Shown here piece by piece: positions 8,644-17,419 of a DNA stretch of 64,000 nt. The notes below the pieces were generated by a model that saw nothing but the letters and a program-made list of their open reading frames with translations, had not been told where the DNA came from and did not search any database. A program made the position numbers and the translations under genes. The DNA lies in NCBI RefSeq assembly GCF_030506325.1, contig NZ_CP120683.1:3175001-3239000 (forward strand), given 5' to 3'. Position 1 is the first letter of the stretch. Every line of letters begins with the position of its first letter. Origin of the DNA: Tunicatimonas pelagia (GTDB lineage Bacteria > Bacteroidota > Bacteroidia > Cytophagales > Cyclobacteriaceae).

Positions 8644-9906
8644 ATGCTTCGTCACGTTTTCATCTTTTCTTTTTTAGTCGCTGTTTATATTTCAAATTTT
8701 TCGGTACAGGCACAAGTAACTGGCTCGTCGCTACATTTTTCATCCAAACGGCTTAACCGAGTTGATTCCTTCTTACAATCTTGGGTAGATGAAGGAAAAA
8801 TTCCGCACGCGGTGTCCATGATTATTCATCGGGGCGAAACAGTTCATCATAAAGCTTACGGTTGGGCAGATGCTGAAAAGCAGAAACCAATAGCGACCGA
8901 TGCTATTTTCCGCATTGCTTCTCAAACTAAACTAGTCACTTCCATTGCGGTAATGATGCTTTATGAGCAAGGGCATTTTCTGTTAGAAGACCCTATCTCT
9001 AAATACATCCCTGCCTTTGCTAATCCGAAAGTGCTGGAGAGTTACGACTCGACTACGCTAGAGTACGAAACTATTTCGGCCAACCGTGAGGTGATGATTC
9101 GCGACCTGCTTACCCATACTGCGGGAATTCCCTATGAGCACCCACTCTGGGCACGTACCGATTTTGAAATCCCATTTCTGGCTTCACTAGAAAATGTAGT
9201 ATTGGAAGATGCCATTAATCAATTAGCTAACCGTCCGCTGGTGCATCAGCCGGGTGAGCGCTTTTCCTATGGGCCAAATACTGATATTCTAGGGCGATTG
9301 GTGGAAGTCATTTCGGGACAATCTTTGGCTGAGTATTTCCAAGAGCATATTTTTACTCCGCTGGGAATGAACGACACCTACTTTTATCTGCCACCGGAGA
9401 AAGCCGATCGTTTAGTGACCCTTTTCCAAAAAGAATCAGCCGATGCTTTGCTGGAAGTTAGTACCGAAGAAACTTACCAGAATTTTCCCCGCAGTGGCGA
9501 GCAATCCTACTATTTGGGCGGAGCCGGGCTGGTCAGCACTGCCGCCGATTACGCGAAGGTTTGTCAGATTATTCTAAATAAAGGAGTCTACAACAACCTT
9601 CGTTTACTCAGTCCGCTTACCGTAGAGTTGATGGCTCGCAACCACATTGGCGACTCAGAAGTGTGGGATCGGCGCGATAAGTTTGGCTACGGCCTGATGG
9701 TAATTACCGAAAATAGCCACTACGGCGACCAAGCCCCAGTAGGTTCGGTAAAATGGGGCGGAGCTTACTGCTCCGAATATACCATTGACTTTGAGAATGA
9801 TCTGGTAATGCAAGTTTACACCAATGTAATGCCCATTCATAACTACAGTGAGTTTGTGCGTAAATATCGGGTGCTGGTGTATCAGGCCTTGGTGAATGAA
9901 GATTAG
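8644..9906 (+). CDS. Serine hydrolase, beta-lactamase class C / esterase fold
   Basis: A 420-residue exported protein with a signal peptide at the N-terminus (HVFIFSFLVAVYISNFSVQAQ). The SxxK motif is SQTK in RIASQTKLVTS, the Tyr motif is YGPN in ERFSYGPNTDILG, and the third motif is probably WGGAY near the C-terminus. Such proteins are penicillin-binding-like esterases or peptidases; the substrate is not clear. A TTG eight codons upstream could also start the frame, but the ATG at 8644 gives a normal signal peptide. The gene stands alone. Confidence 0.87.
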   Translation: MLRHVFIFSFLVAVYISNFSVQAQVTGSSLHFSSKRLNRVDSFLQSWVDEGKIPHAVSMIIHRGETVHHKAYGWADAEKQKPIATDAIFRIASQTKLVTSIAVMMLYEQGHFLLEDPISKYIPAFANPKVLESYDSTTLEYETISANREVMIRDLLTHTAGIPYEHPLWARTDFEIPFLASLENVVLEDAINQLANRPLVHQPGERFSYGPNTDILGRLVEVISGQSLAEYFQEHIFTPLGMNDTYFYLPPEKADRLVTLFQKESADALLEVSTEETYQNFPRSGEQSYYLGGAGLVSTAADYAKVCQIILNKGVYNNLRLLSPLTVELMARNHIGDSEVWDRRDKFGYGLMVITENSHYGDQAPVGSVKWGGAYCSEYTIDFENDLVMQVYTNVMPIHNYSEFVRKYRVLVYQALVNED

Positions 9907-9934
9907 GTATAGTTATTCTCAAAACTTTATTCTA

Positions 9935-10243
9935 GTTTTTGAGTATTTTGAAGTCTGGGATAATCTTTTTATTAGCATTATTACCTACGGCGAAGTATTA
10001 GTTGAAGCCAAAAAGGGGAGGTACGAAGGACGAAAGCTTTTCTTAAATCTTTTGGTATCATTGAGCTAGAGTCCGCAATCTCGCTGCGGTTTACGTCAAA
10101 TTTTTAATGAGACTTACTACCACAAGAACTTACTGGCTGATGCTTTAATTACGGCTACCGCAGTTACTTATAACTTACCACTTTGGACAGCAAATAAGGT
10201 TGATTTTCAGTACGTAGAAGGCATTCGCTTTATTAATCTCTAG
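9935..10243 (+). pseudogene. Decayed VapC-type PIN-domain toxin
   Basis: Three segments in shifted frames read like a PIN-domain protein. First comes NLFISIITYGEVLVEAKKGR, then a frameshift to FGIIELESAISLRF, then LLADALITATAVTYNLPLW ending VDFQYVEGIRFINL and a stop at 10241. The N-terminal start and its first catalytic Asp are missing, and at least two frameshifts are present. No VapB-like partner is left. It fills most of the 399-bp gap between neighbouring genes. Confidence 0.65.
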
Positions 10244-10305
10244 TTTGTGTTTTCCTCAAATCTGCGCTATTATTACAGAACCAGAATGATAAAAAACCTA
10301 ATGAT

Positions 10306-11418
10306 ATGTTTAAAAGAATAATTCTTGCCACGACGATTCTTACTTTACTTTTCCAAACCGGATACGGCCAGCAATTTCTTGATTATCAACTGCGATTAGA
10401 ACCGGTTTGGTCGCGGATTGCCGATGCGCTGGGAGAACCAGGCTCAGTAGAAAGTGTGGAGTTCTCGCCGGATGGCAAATACATTATCAGCGGTACCAAG
10501 TACGATAATTCAGTAATTATGTGGCGCACTTCTGATGGTACTGAACTCTGGCGACAGTACGCCGCTGAAGAAATTGAACGGGTAGGATGGTCAGCCGATG
10601 GTAAATACGTGGCAGCCGGAAGCGAAGATTATTTGGTAACGGTCTACGATGCTACCAGTGGTGAAGTAGTAAAAATCCTCAAGCAAAACCGGGGCATCGA
10701 CGGACTCACTTGGTCGCAGCAGGGTAGTTTGTTAGCAATTGGAGAAGAGAAAATTGAGGAGGAAGGCAAGCCTACCAAGGGATTTGTCCGTATTTACGAA
10801 ATGCCTTCCGGCGAGGAAATAGCCTCGATGGATTTTGGTAGTACGGTGAATGAGCTATTCTTCTCGCAGGACGACCAGTACTTGTTGGCGGTAGGACACG
10901 GAGCGGTGAAAGTATACAAAACCCAAGACTGGTCGCTAGCGCAAACGCTAAAGCCTGACTACTACGTAACTTTTACCAGTGGCGTATTTTCACCCGATGA
11001 CAAGTATGTGTTCGCCGTAGGCCAATCCGACCAGAACCGGGGCAATGGTTACATTTGGGAGTGGAAAGAAGGAAAGTTAAAAAAGACGTTCAATCATTTA
11101 GGTAAGAAAATCGAGTCAGTTACCTGGCACCCTGACGGTCAGTATATTGCCTACGCTGGGCATGATCCGCATATTTTCATATACCGGGCGGATGATATTT
11201 TAGAAAAGAAGAATGACCGAATTCCGGTAGCCGCTAAAATCTGGGCGGGCGACCACGCCGAGTACTTGGACTTTAACGCTGATGGCAGCTTTTTAGCTAG
11301 TGCCCACCAAAATGGCCTGATCAAAGTTTGGGCCTGGATGGGCGAAGACCCCGAACTCAACGACCGCCGCCACCGAAATGTCTCAGCTACTCAGACCGAT
11401 GCGAAGTCGGAGGAATAA
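10306..11418 (+). CDS. Secreted WD40-repeat protein
   Basis: A 370-residue protein with a signal peptide ending near GYGQQ. Several WD40-like blades follow, each with a pattern like VEFSPDGKYIISGTKYDNSV and a WRTSDG-type strand, predicting a seven-bladed beta-propeller at the cell surface or in the periplasm. No catalytic residues are recognised; such proteins usually bind partners. The gene stands alone and converges on the kelch lipoprotein, whose stop lies 24 bases away. Confidence 0.82.
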   Translation: MFKRIILATTILTLLFQTGYGQQFLDYQLRLEPVWSRIADALGEPGSVESVEFSPDGKYIISGTKYDNSVIMWRTSDGTELWRQYAAEEIERVGWSADGKYVAAGSEDYLVTVYDATSGEVVKILKQNRGIDGLTWSQQGSLLAIGEEKIEEEGKPTKGFVRIYEMPSGEEIASMDFGSTVNELFFSQDDQYLLAVGHGAVKVYKTQDWSLAQTLKPDYYVTFTSGVFSPDDKYVFAVGQSDQNRGNGYIWEWKEGKLKKTFNHLGKKIESVTWHPDGQYIAYAGHDPHIFIYRADDILEKKNDRIPVAAKIWAGDHAEYLDFNADGSFLASAHQNGLIKVWAWMGEDPELNDRRHRNVSATQTDAKSEE

Positions 11419-11442
11419 GATACTTATCTTTATTATGCCAAA

Positions 11443-12735
11443 TTAAGGCACATATTCCATCATATCGAAATCAAAGGCATAGCCTCGGTTATTGACCGAA
11501 AAGCTAAGCTCTGCTCCGCTGGCTTCGGCTTTGGGTGTCCATTCCTTAGTGATTGGATCATATTCCCAGAAGTCGGTATGATCGCGGCCTCCGCCCATAT
11601 AGCCTTTACCATTGGCACTAAAGGCGACGGTTTGTTCGCGAGGCTCACCCGGAAAGCGGCCTTCGGCTATCCAGGTGTCATTCGGAGTATCGTAACGCCA
11701 TAGTTGCTTCTTTGTGGCTAGACTGTCTGCACTTACCACAGTTTGAGCATCTAAGCCGATATACACTTGGTCATCAATAATAAATAAAGCGGCATTGCGG
11801 TGTTCTCGTCCAGGAAAATCATTCTTTTGAGTCCACGAGCCCATCGGGTTACCGTGCTCATCGGTACCATTCGTAGCGTCTTGCGGATCGAACTCCCATA
11901 CCGACGAAGATTTACCACCATACCCTCCGCTCAGGTACCCCTTACCGTTAATCCCGAAGCTAAAAGCAGCAATACCTTCCCGTCCGTAGTCCGGGAAATC
12001 AGTTTTACGAGTCCATCGGTCTTTTTGCGGATCATACTCCCAGCATTCTACATTCTGCTGGTTCTGATCAGCTACTACATACCCTTTATCATCAACTGCA
12101 AAAGCCTGAGGGTTGATACTAAGACCTCCCGGAAAATCAGCCTTCTGCATCCACTGCTGAGTGGAAACATCATATTGCCACCACTCTCGGGATGCACCTA
12201 TGCTACCAGAACCTTTAGACTCTAAACTTAGGCCTACGTAGATCGCCTCATCAATGGCAAAACCTACAGGCCACTGTCCGGTATTGCCGGGAAAGCCATT
12301 TCCAACTGGGCTCCAAGCACTACCCGCTAAGGTAGTGAAAGTAGTTTCAGGACCGTACATCAAATCGTTCTTTTCGTCGACGAAGTACGGGCGTATATAA
12401 TAGGTGGTATTTAGCTGTAAACCTGACATAATATCAAATATCGGGAATGGGCTAGATGAAATTGTACCTACTCCTCTAGTGCCCCACGACTGCTGTACCG
12501 AGTCAGAAGGTACGGCTCCCGGAGACGTTGACCATACTAACCCGAAATCTACATTCCTGACTTCTTCTACTTCGCTGAAAGTAATTTGAGCTTCAGCCTG
12601 AGCCGAATAAAGCCCAATTTCGCGCATTTCAGGTGAAGATAGTGCAAAGCTATCAGGGAGTGTGGGAGCTTCGGGTTCTTCTTGGCAAGCCGTCAAAAGT
12701 ATAATTATGGCTAATTGAGGAATAATTTTTTTCAT
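11443..12735 (-). CDS. Kelch-repeat lipoprotein
   Basis: A 430-residue protein with a lipoprotein signal (IIILLTACQEEPEAP; Cys16 would be lipidated). Residues 30-140 look like a fibronectin-type or Ig-like domain. Residues 145-430 contain about five kelch-type blades with motifs such as WWQYDVSTQQWMQKADFPGG, GYLSGGYGGKSSSVWEFDP and GYMGGGRDHTDFWEYDP, predicting a beta-propeller. It should sit on the outer or cytoplasmic membrane; the ligand is unknown. Confidence 0.82.
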   Translation of the reverse strand: MKKIIPQLAIIILLTACQEEPEAPTLPDSFALSSPEMREIGLYSAQAEAQITFSEVEEVRNVDFGLVWSTSPGAVPSDSVQQSWGTRGVGTISSSPFPIFDIMSGLQLNTTYYIRPYFVDEKNDLMYGPETTFTTLAGSAWSPVGNGFPGNTGQWPVGFAIDEAIYVGLSLESKGSGSIGASREWWQYDVSTQQWMQKADFPGGLSINPQAFAVDDKGYVVADQNQQNVECWEYDPQKDRWTRKTDFPDYGREGIAAFSFGINGKGYLSGGYGGKSSSVWEFDPQDATNGTDEHGNPMGSWTQKNDFPGREHRNAALFIIDDQVYIGLDAQTVVSADSLATKKQLWRYDTPNDTWIAEGRFPGEPREQTVAFSANGKGYMGGGRDHTDFWEYDPITKEWTPKAEASGAELSFSVNNRGYAFDFDMMEYVP

Positions 12736-12952
12736 AGATTCTTTCTATTGATAGAATCCAAAAGATACTAGTTGCTATTCTTTGGCAGATAGCAATATCA
12801 TAGCGAATCTTAGCTATGTAATATCTTGGCGAAATACGCTGGCGTAGGATTTCTACTGCGAGGGTTTCTCAAACATTCGCACCAGCGAGGTAAGTTGATT
12901 GCGGTTTCTCACTTCGGTTTTCTGATAGATTCGGCTAGTGTGGTCTTTATAG

Positions 12953-12990
12953 AAAAAGACCTGCTAGGTAATTACTACCCAACAGGTCTT
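12953..12990 (-). terminator. Intrinsic terminator ending the tRNA/RtcB locus
   Basis: On the minus strand AAGACCTG pairs with CAGGTCTT around a 19-base loop that can also pair internally (GGGTA with TACC), followed by a T-rich tail. It lies directly after the rtcB stop codon, so transcripts that begin at 18336 would end here. Confidence 0.85.
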
Positions 12991-12996
12991 CCTTTT

Positions 12997-14412
12997 TCAC
13001 CTCCAAACTTCATTAGGACCGCACATTCGAACAATTCGGGGTTGGAATGTGCCAACAATATCCACCAGGTCTTCCTGCTGACGCATTACCTCCCGGATGT
13101 CTTTGTAAGCCATTGGGGCTTCGTCCAGGCCGGAGCCAATCAGCGTCACTTTCGCCTGCTTCAAGGCATTGGTCACCTCTTGCTGGGTAATCGACTGCTT
13201 GGCCTTTCGCCGCGACATCACCCGCCCGGCCCCGTGAGAAGCCGAGTTGATGGATGCCACTCCACCTCGTCCTCGCACAATAAAACCGGGGGCAGTCATG
13301 GAGCCCGGAATAATTCCCAGCACACCTTTACCTGCTGGAGTTGCTCCCTTCCTATGGACGATGATCTCGTTGCCATCTGCATCCTGCTCTTTCCAGGCAA
13401 AGTTATGGTGGTTTTCCACCATCGCCAGCGGAGCTTCGCCCAGAGCTTTTCCAAGCCGTTCGTGAATTTGGTGATGACAGGCTGAAGCGTAGTCGCCCGC
13501 CAGATTCATCGCTCGCCAGTACTCTTGTCCGGCTTCCGAATCCAAATCGAGCCAAGCGAGGTGTTTAGCCTCATCGGGCAGTTTGCACACTGATTTGGCA
13601 ATTCGGGTGTAGTGCGCCGCAATGTTAGCACCCAGCCCTCGCGACCCTGAGTGCGACAACACCGCTAGGTATTTCCCGACGGGTACGCCAAACTCATTAT
13701 CAGTATCCACCACATCAACTACTCCGAATTCTACGAAGTGATTACCTCCACCGGAAGAACCAATTTGCTTGTAGGCTCGGTCTTTTAGATCCCGCACTAC
13801 TTTAATCTCCTGAAACTCGGGTCGCTCCAGCACCCCATCATCTTTCGGTCGCTGAAACGTAGCCTGCCCAAAGCGAGTGTTATCGATCAGCATCTTTCTG
13901 AGTTGATCGTTCCGCTCGGTTAGGTGCGCTGTTGGCAGGTCATAGAAAGTCATGCACATTCGGCAACCAATGTCTACGCCCACGCCGTAGGGAATCACTG
14001 CGTTTTCTGTCGCCAGCACCCCGCCAATGGGAAGCCCGTAACCCTGGTGAGCATCGGGCATCAACGCTCCGCCCACTGTAACCGGAAGCTTCATCGCTAC
14101 GTTCATCTGGTGCTTGGCTCCTTCTTCAATTCCGGCCTCACCGTAAATTGGATAATCTTTCCGCTGCTTATTCAGTGCAATTCTGCCTGAGTCTTCAGCA
14201 GGAGTGAGCAAAGCTTGAGCCACGGCACCTACTACCTGATCCTTCACATAGTTGTGCGGGTATTGGTAGACTTTTTTCAGCAAGTCCAGTTTCACTTTTC
14301 GGTTCTTGCCTTTGTATCCATCTTCAATAGCTTGCAGGGCCAACCCGATAATTTTTCCTTCGGGGTAGCCTATATGTCGCAAGTCTTTACCGGTCAATTT
14401 ATTTGTTGCCAT
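12997..14412 (-). CDS. rtcB: RNA-splicing/repair ligase RtcB
   Basis: A 471-residue RtcB protein. All motifs are intact: DAHQGYGLPIGG at 120-131, DIGCRM with metal-binding Cys150, GGGNHFVEFG with Asn224-His225, HSGSRGLG with His254, NHHNFAW with His335, RKGATPAGKG, and SASHGAGRVMSRR with His393, the residue guanylylated in the family. RtcB joins RNA 3'-phosphate or 2',3'-cyclic phosphate ends to 5'-OH ends, the ends left by tRNA-cleaving ribonucleases, using GTP and Mn2+. It is longer than E. coli RtcB (408 residues). It starts three bases after the DinB-like gene and is the last gene of a same-strand run that begins with four tRNA genes. No RtcA, RtcR or archease gene is seen. Confidence 0.95.
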   Translation of the reverse strand: MATNKLTGKDLRHIGYPEGKIIGLALQAIEDGYKGKNRKVKLDLLKKVYQYPHNYVKDQVVGAVAQALLTPAEDSGRIALNKQRKDYPIYGEAGIEEGAKHQMNVAMKLPVTVGGALMPDAHQGYGLPIGGVLATENAVIPYGVGVDIGCRMCMTFYDLPTAHLTERNDQLRKMLIDNTRFGQATFQRPKDDGVLERPEFQEIKVVRDLKDRAYKQIGSSGGGNHFVEFGVVDVVDTDNEFGVPVGKYLAVLSHSGSRGLGANIAAHYTRIAKSVCKLPDEAKHLAWLDLDSEAGQEYWRAMNLAGDYASACHHQIHERLGKALGEAPLAMVENHHNFAWKEQDADGNEIIVHRKGATPAGKGVLGIIPGSMTAPGFIVRGRGGVASINSASHGAGRVMSRRKAKQSITQQEVTNALKQAKVTLIGSGLDEAPMAYKDIREVMRQQEDLVDIVGTFQPRIVRMCGPNEVWR

Positions 14413-14415
14413 GAT

Positions 14416-14973
14416 TTATTCATTCAGAAATTCTCTTTTGTTCTTTTCCATTTGTTCTACATGCCGTCTTGCATGTTGCGCTAAGAAGTAGATGTATTCG
14501 TATACATTTAACTTTCCCAGGTTATCCACACTCATCATTGTCTTGTACAATAGCCCTTCGCCATTTGCAAGAGACTGGAGCACATCAACACACTGCTGTA
14601 CCTGAGTCTTCATAATATGCCTCACTTCTGACAAATTCTTGTGCCTCTGCGGCTCCATATGCTCAGGCCTTACCCACAAAAATGACTGATGCCTACCTAT
14701 GTTTTCAAACTTCGCCGAACTGAAAGTATAATCTTCCAGTACGCTTTGTAGATCAACTTCATTTACTCTTTTTGATGCTTTCCGCTTTCCTTTTTCAATC
14801 AAAATCAATAGATAGCGATTCGTGAGTGTAATATGCTCAAGTATTTCGTCAATTGTCCAACCATTGTCTTGAGGTTTATAGGTACGCAGTTTTTCATCTC
14901 GATCAAACCACCCATCAACTTCTTGAAATGTGTTAGGAAGCCAAGACTGTATGTTTTCTGCTAATGGGATCAT
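14416..14973 (-). CDS. DinB-like four-helix metal protein
   Basis: A 185-residue protein of the DinB/YfiT fold. Likely metal ligands are the His of EILEHITLTNRYLL near residue 47 and the two His of AQHARRHVEQM near the C-terminus. Some relatives are thiol-dependent transferases; most have no known function. It is followed after three bases by rtcB, so the two are translationally coupled. Its place between an RNA ligase and a tRNA array suggests a role in the same response, but that is inference. Confidence 0.8.
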   Translation of the reverse strand: MIPLAENIQSWLPNTFQEVDGWFDRDEKLRTYKPQDNGWTIDEILEHITLTNRYLLILIEKGKRKASKRVNEVDLQSVLEDYTFSSAKFENIGRHQSFLWVRPEHMEPQRHKNLSEVRHIMKTQVQQCVDVLQSLANGEGLLYKTMMSVDNLGKLNVYEYIYFLAQHARRHVEQMEKNKREFLNE

Positions 14974-15078
14974 ATTTCTTTACTTTTAATAAGGTCACAC
15001 ATCTTATCACATATCGTAGGAACATGATTAGTCGCCCGGCGAACTGTCATGTTCCTACCCAACAATGGTCGATATCTC

Positions 15079-16038
15079 CTATCCACTATTTTCAAGATTG
15101 AGATAAAACCAAGTTAGGTTTTTGTGTTTTCTAAACGTTCTTTTCAAATATTTATCCTGCCGTAGAAACTTCGGAGCCTCATCGATTTCTTGGAAACCAA
15201 ACCTTCGGGGAAGCTTGGTGTACAGCGAACGAGGTGGCTGACTGTACGTTAGCTGTTTCATAATGTTTCCCGTCTCGAACGTGTGGTAATAGATTTGAGA
15301 AATACCTAGCTCGTGTCTGATAAACCATACCGCAGCAGCCAGTATTGCTTCGTCCCAGACCCGCTCGTGCCGCTTGACCTCTCCGTGATAGTAGCGAATA
15401 AGCTTCTCCTTGGTAGTCCCAGTGTACTGAAATACCCAATGTTTACCTTTCTGCTCTACTAACTTTACAACCTCCTTGACAGTACGTAACCAGTCGTTCT
15501 GAATCTCCTCAATAAGCACTTCTCCGGTTTCTAAATCTATGTCCATCCGCGCCCAAGCTAGCGTATGCCCCTTTTCAGCGATAGGGTGGCAATTACTCTC
15601 AAAAGGGTGATCGTGCTTTTTCGGGCGGATCAGTTGGTAGTAACAATTATTGTGTTCTTTCCCAAAATTAAGCTGAAGCACCAGGTTTATTCCCGGACGC
15701 GAAGTTTGGTACCAATCGTCATTACGGTGCTTACTATTCTTGCCCCACTGACCGATACTCAACGTATAATGCTGACTGTCGGCTGCCCAGAAGTAGCGTA
15801 ACTGCTCCCGGTTCAATCGTTGATTAGAAAGATGACTGGTGACTTTTTGCAAAACTTCCTTCTGCAACAGAAATCCCCACTTACTTTTTTTCAACTGATG
15901 AATGGACATCTCTTCTGCTAACGTATACGATAGTAAATCGATAGCATACTTATCTTTGAAGTAGTAATAAGCAAGATGATTCACATCTACAGTTTTCTTG
16001 ATAAGATTCAGTAATGATGTATTCATGATTAGGTTCAC
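15079..16038 (-). CDS. Unknown protein resembling phage polyvalent-protein EIQSDW module
   Basis: A 319-residue soluble protein I cannot assign to a named family. Residues 155-185 contain HTLAWARMDIDLETGEVLIE followed by EIQNDWLR. A later segment reads VWDEAILAAAVWFIRHELGI and ends in a TG pair. These match in order the EIQSDW(H/A)Q segment and the downstream helix-TTG segment found in large polyvalent proteins of phages and mobile elements, as far as I remember that family. The biochemical role of that module is not established. An alternative ATG lies four codons downstream. The gene lies 240 bp after the SPFH gene and 105 bp before the DinB-like gene on the same strand. Confidence 0.7.
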   Translation of the reverse strand: MNLIMNTSLLNLIKKTVDVNHLAYYYFKDKYAIDLLSYTLAEEMSIHQLKKSKWGFLLQKEVLQKVTSHLSNQRLNREQLRYFWAADSQHYTLSIGQWGKNSKHRNDDWYQTSRPGINLVLQLNFGKEHNNCYYQLIRPKKHDHPFESNCHPIAEKGHTLAWARMDIDLETGEVLIEEIQNDWLRTVKEVVKLVEQKGKHWVFQYTGTTKEKLIRYYHGEVKRHERVWDEAILAAAVWFIRHELGISQIYYHTFETGNIMKQLTYSQPPRSLYTKLPRRFGFQEIDEAPKFLRQDKYLKRTFRKHKNLTWFYLNLENSG

Positions 16039-16216
16039 TTGATGATAATTACCTTATTAATGGCGGATTACCATCACTGCTACCCATCGTGAATACTGAT
16101 GCTATTCCGCGTTCATAGGTAATTTCCGCCGATCCGTTGACAGTGACTTTTTGCTCTCATAGCTCTATTTTTATTTCTCAGTTTATAATTCTTGTTGATT
16201 TCTCTTTTACTTACTA

Positions 16217-16248
16217 GCGCTGGACTCCATCTTATTTGAATCCAGCGC
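16217..16248 (-). other. Intercistronic hairpin
   Basis: GCGCTGGA and TCCAGCGC form a perfect 8-bp stem with a 16-base loop in the gap between the SPFH and EIQNDW genes. There is no T-run on either side, so it is more likely an RNA stability or processing structure than a terminator. A direct repeat, minus-strand ATGGGTAGC(A/G)GTG, flanks it at about 16250 and 16076. Confidence 0.5.
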
Positions 16249-16278
16249 ACCGCTACCCATTGTTGACTTGGAGAAGTA

Positions 16279-17001
16279 TTATTTACTCCAGCCGTTGGTG
16301 TTTTCTCCGATGAAGAAGGTATGCTTACCATTTTCAGCAATTTTACCGAGCGTCTCCATCCACTGGATGAATTTGATATGCTCGTGGTTCTTCATCAGCT
16401 CCGAGGCATTTTTCAACGCCCGGGTAGTAGCTACAGCCGTTCGGGCATTTTCCAAGTCGGCTTTAGCTCGAACCTTAGCCTCCAGTTGCTTAGCAAACAG
16501 GTTCTGAACATTCTTCGGAAAAGTAATATCCCGCAGCAATAGTTTATCGATACTGATTCCATACTCCTCTACTACTTCTTTCAGGGAGGTTGGTACCTCT
16601 CGCATCAGTTCAGAACGTTGCTCATTGAGCTGTTCGCTATCAATTTGAGCAATCTCTTCCCGCCAGGTAACCTGGGTATATTGATGAACTACCTGCTCTA
16701 CCTCGTATAAACTATGGTAGTGATTATGCTTGTTCAGTAAATCAAAATGCGCCAGAACCTTTCGCCCATCGTTGATGTAGTACTCTACGAAGTACGAAAA
16801 GCGCAACGCTACCTGATCTCGAGTAAGCACCTCCTGGTTAGTGACGACAAACAACCGCCGATTGGTAGGTAGCATCACTACCGCCAGTTCATTTTGCCAG
16901 TCCCAGAATTTGTAGATACCAGGTTGTAACACTCTAACCAATTGGTTTTTCTTGTACAAAAACCCTTGATGGTTTGGGGTTACTGAGATAATCTTTCTCA
17001 T
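16279..17001 (-). CDS. SPFH/Band-7 (slipin-like) protein
   Basis: A 240-residue protein with an SPFH core: GFLYKKNQLVRVLQPGIYKF near the start, the strand LFVVTNQEVLTRDQVALRFS, and the helix EVVEEYGISIDKLLLRDITF with the coiled-coil ending KQLEAKVRAKADLENARTA. It lacks the N-terminal membrane segment of classical slipins. SPFH proteins form ring assemblies at membranes. Slipin genes are known neighbours of RtcB in some bacterial RNA-repair operons, which fits this locus. It is the first protein gene after the tRNA array; the upstream gap of 321 bp holds structured, tRNA-like sequence. Confidence 0.83.
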   Translation of the reverse strand: MRKIISVTPNHQGFLYKKNQLVRVLQPGIYKFWDWQNELAVVMLPTNRRLFVVTNQEVLTRDQVALRFSYFVEYYINDGRKVLAHFDLLNKHNHYHSLYEVEQVVHQYTQVTWREEIAQIDSEQLNEQRSELMREVPTSLKEVVEEYGISIDKLLLRDITFPKNVQNLFAKQLEAKVRAKADLENARTAVATTRALKNASELMKNHEHIKFIQWMETLGKIAENGKHTFFIGENTNGWSK

Positions 17002-17063
17002 GATTCACTGTATTATTTATTGGTTTTGACTTTGTTAAAACTTCGTTAGATTAAGAAGAAAGA

Positions 17064-17300
17064 ACCCGACACCTTGGGGAGCCTCAATTAAGTAGTACTC
17101 TCATACTACGGTATCCTTAAGGCCACAAACCTTAGTATCGGTGAAACTATCCGTAAGAACAGCTTCTGTCTTTCTTCGATTCTGCCAGAGCAGCAGTCTG
17201 GTGGTTTTGAGCCACAAGCACCCATTGCTTAGCGAGGATTCGAACCCCTTGGGTTGGCTCATCCGCAATACTCTATACCCGAGCCAACCCAGATATTTGT
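17064..17300 (-). other. Structured stretch with tRNA-like remnant after tRNA-Phe
   Basis: On the minus strand there is a D-arm-like GCTCGGGTATAGAGT and a box-B-like GGTTCGAATCC (17236-17246) without the 14-nt insert, but I cannot fold a complete tRNA. Strong hairpins are GGGTTGGCTC with GAGCCAACCC (10 bp, 17250-17289), GTGG with CCAC around CTCAAAA, CCAGA with TCTGG around CTGCTGC, and GTAGTA with TACTAC. It may be a degenerate tRNA plus processing signals or a structured RNA between the array and the SPFH gene. Confidence 0.45.
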
Positions 17301-17322
17301 ATAGATGGCGGTTATTTTTTTG

Positions 17323-17407
17323 TGGATGAGGCAGGAATCGAATCGTGCCACGACGGCCTACGCCACCAGTACTTCACACTGGCACTCTACCTCTGAGTTA
17401 CCCATCC
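17323..17407 (-). tRNA. tRNA-Phe(GAA) with 14-nt T-arm insert
   Basis: The 85-nt gene folds as acceptor GGATGGG/CTCATCC, D-stem ACTC/GAGT, anticodon stem CCAGT/ACTGG with loop GTGAAGT (anticodon GAA), T-stem GTAGG/CCTGC, T-loop TTCGATT and discriminator A. Between the 5' T-stem strand and the T-loop lies the extra CCGTCGTGGCACGA (17343-17356). Without it the tRNA is 71 nt with every arm paired. The insert can form the hairpin TCGT-GGC-ACGA. G at position 37 is unusual for tRNA-Phe, which normally has A. It is the last tRNA of the array. CCA is not fully encoded (A then CA). Confidence 0.85.
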
Positions 17408-17419
17408 AATTAAAGTTAG

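Noticed and set aside
12826-13485. A 219-codon plus-strand ORF antisense to rtcB
   Set aside because: It overlaps a fully motif-complete RtcB gene and crosses its terminator, so it is a shadow frame.
17160-17300. A circularly permuted tRNA gene, with the 3' half before the 5' half
   Set aside because: TGCTTG and TAAGCA could form part of an acceptor stem, but no consistent D-arm and anticodon arm follow, so I kept it as an unidentified structured stretch.
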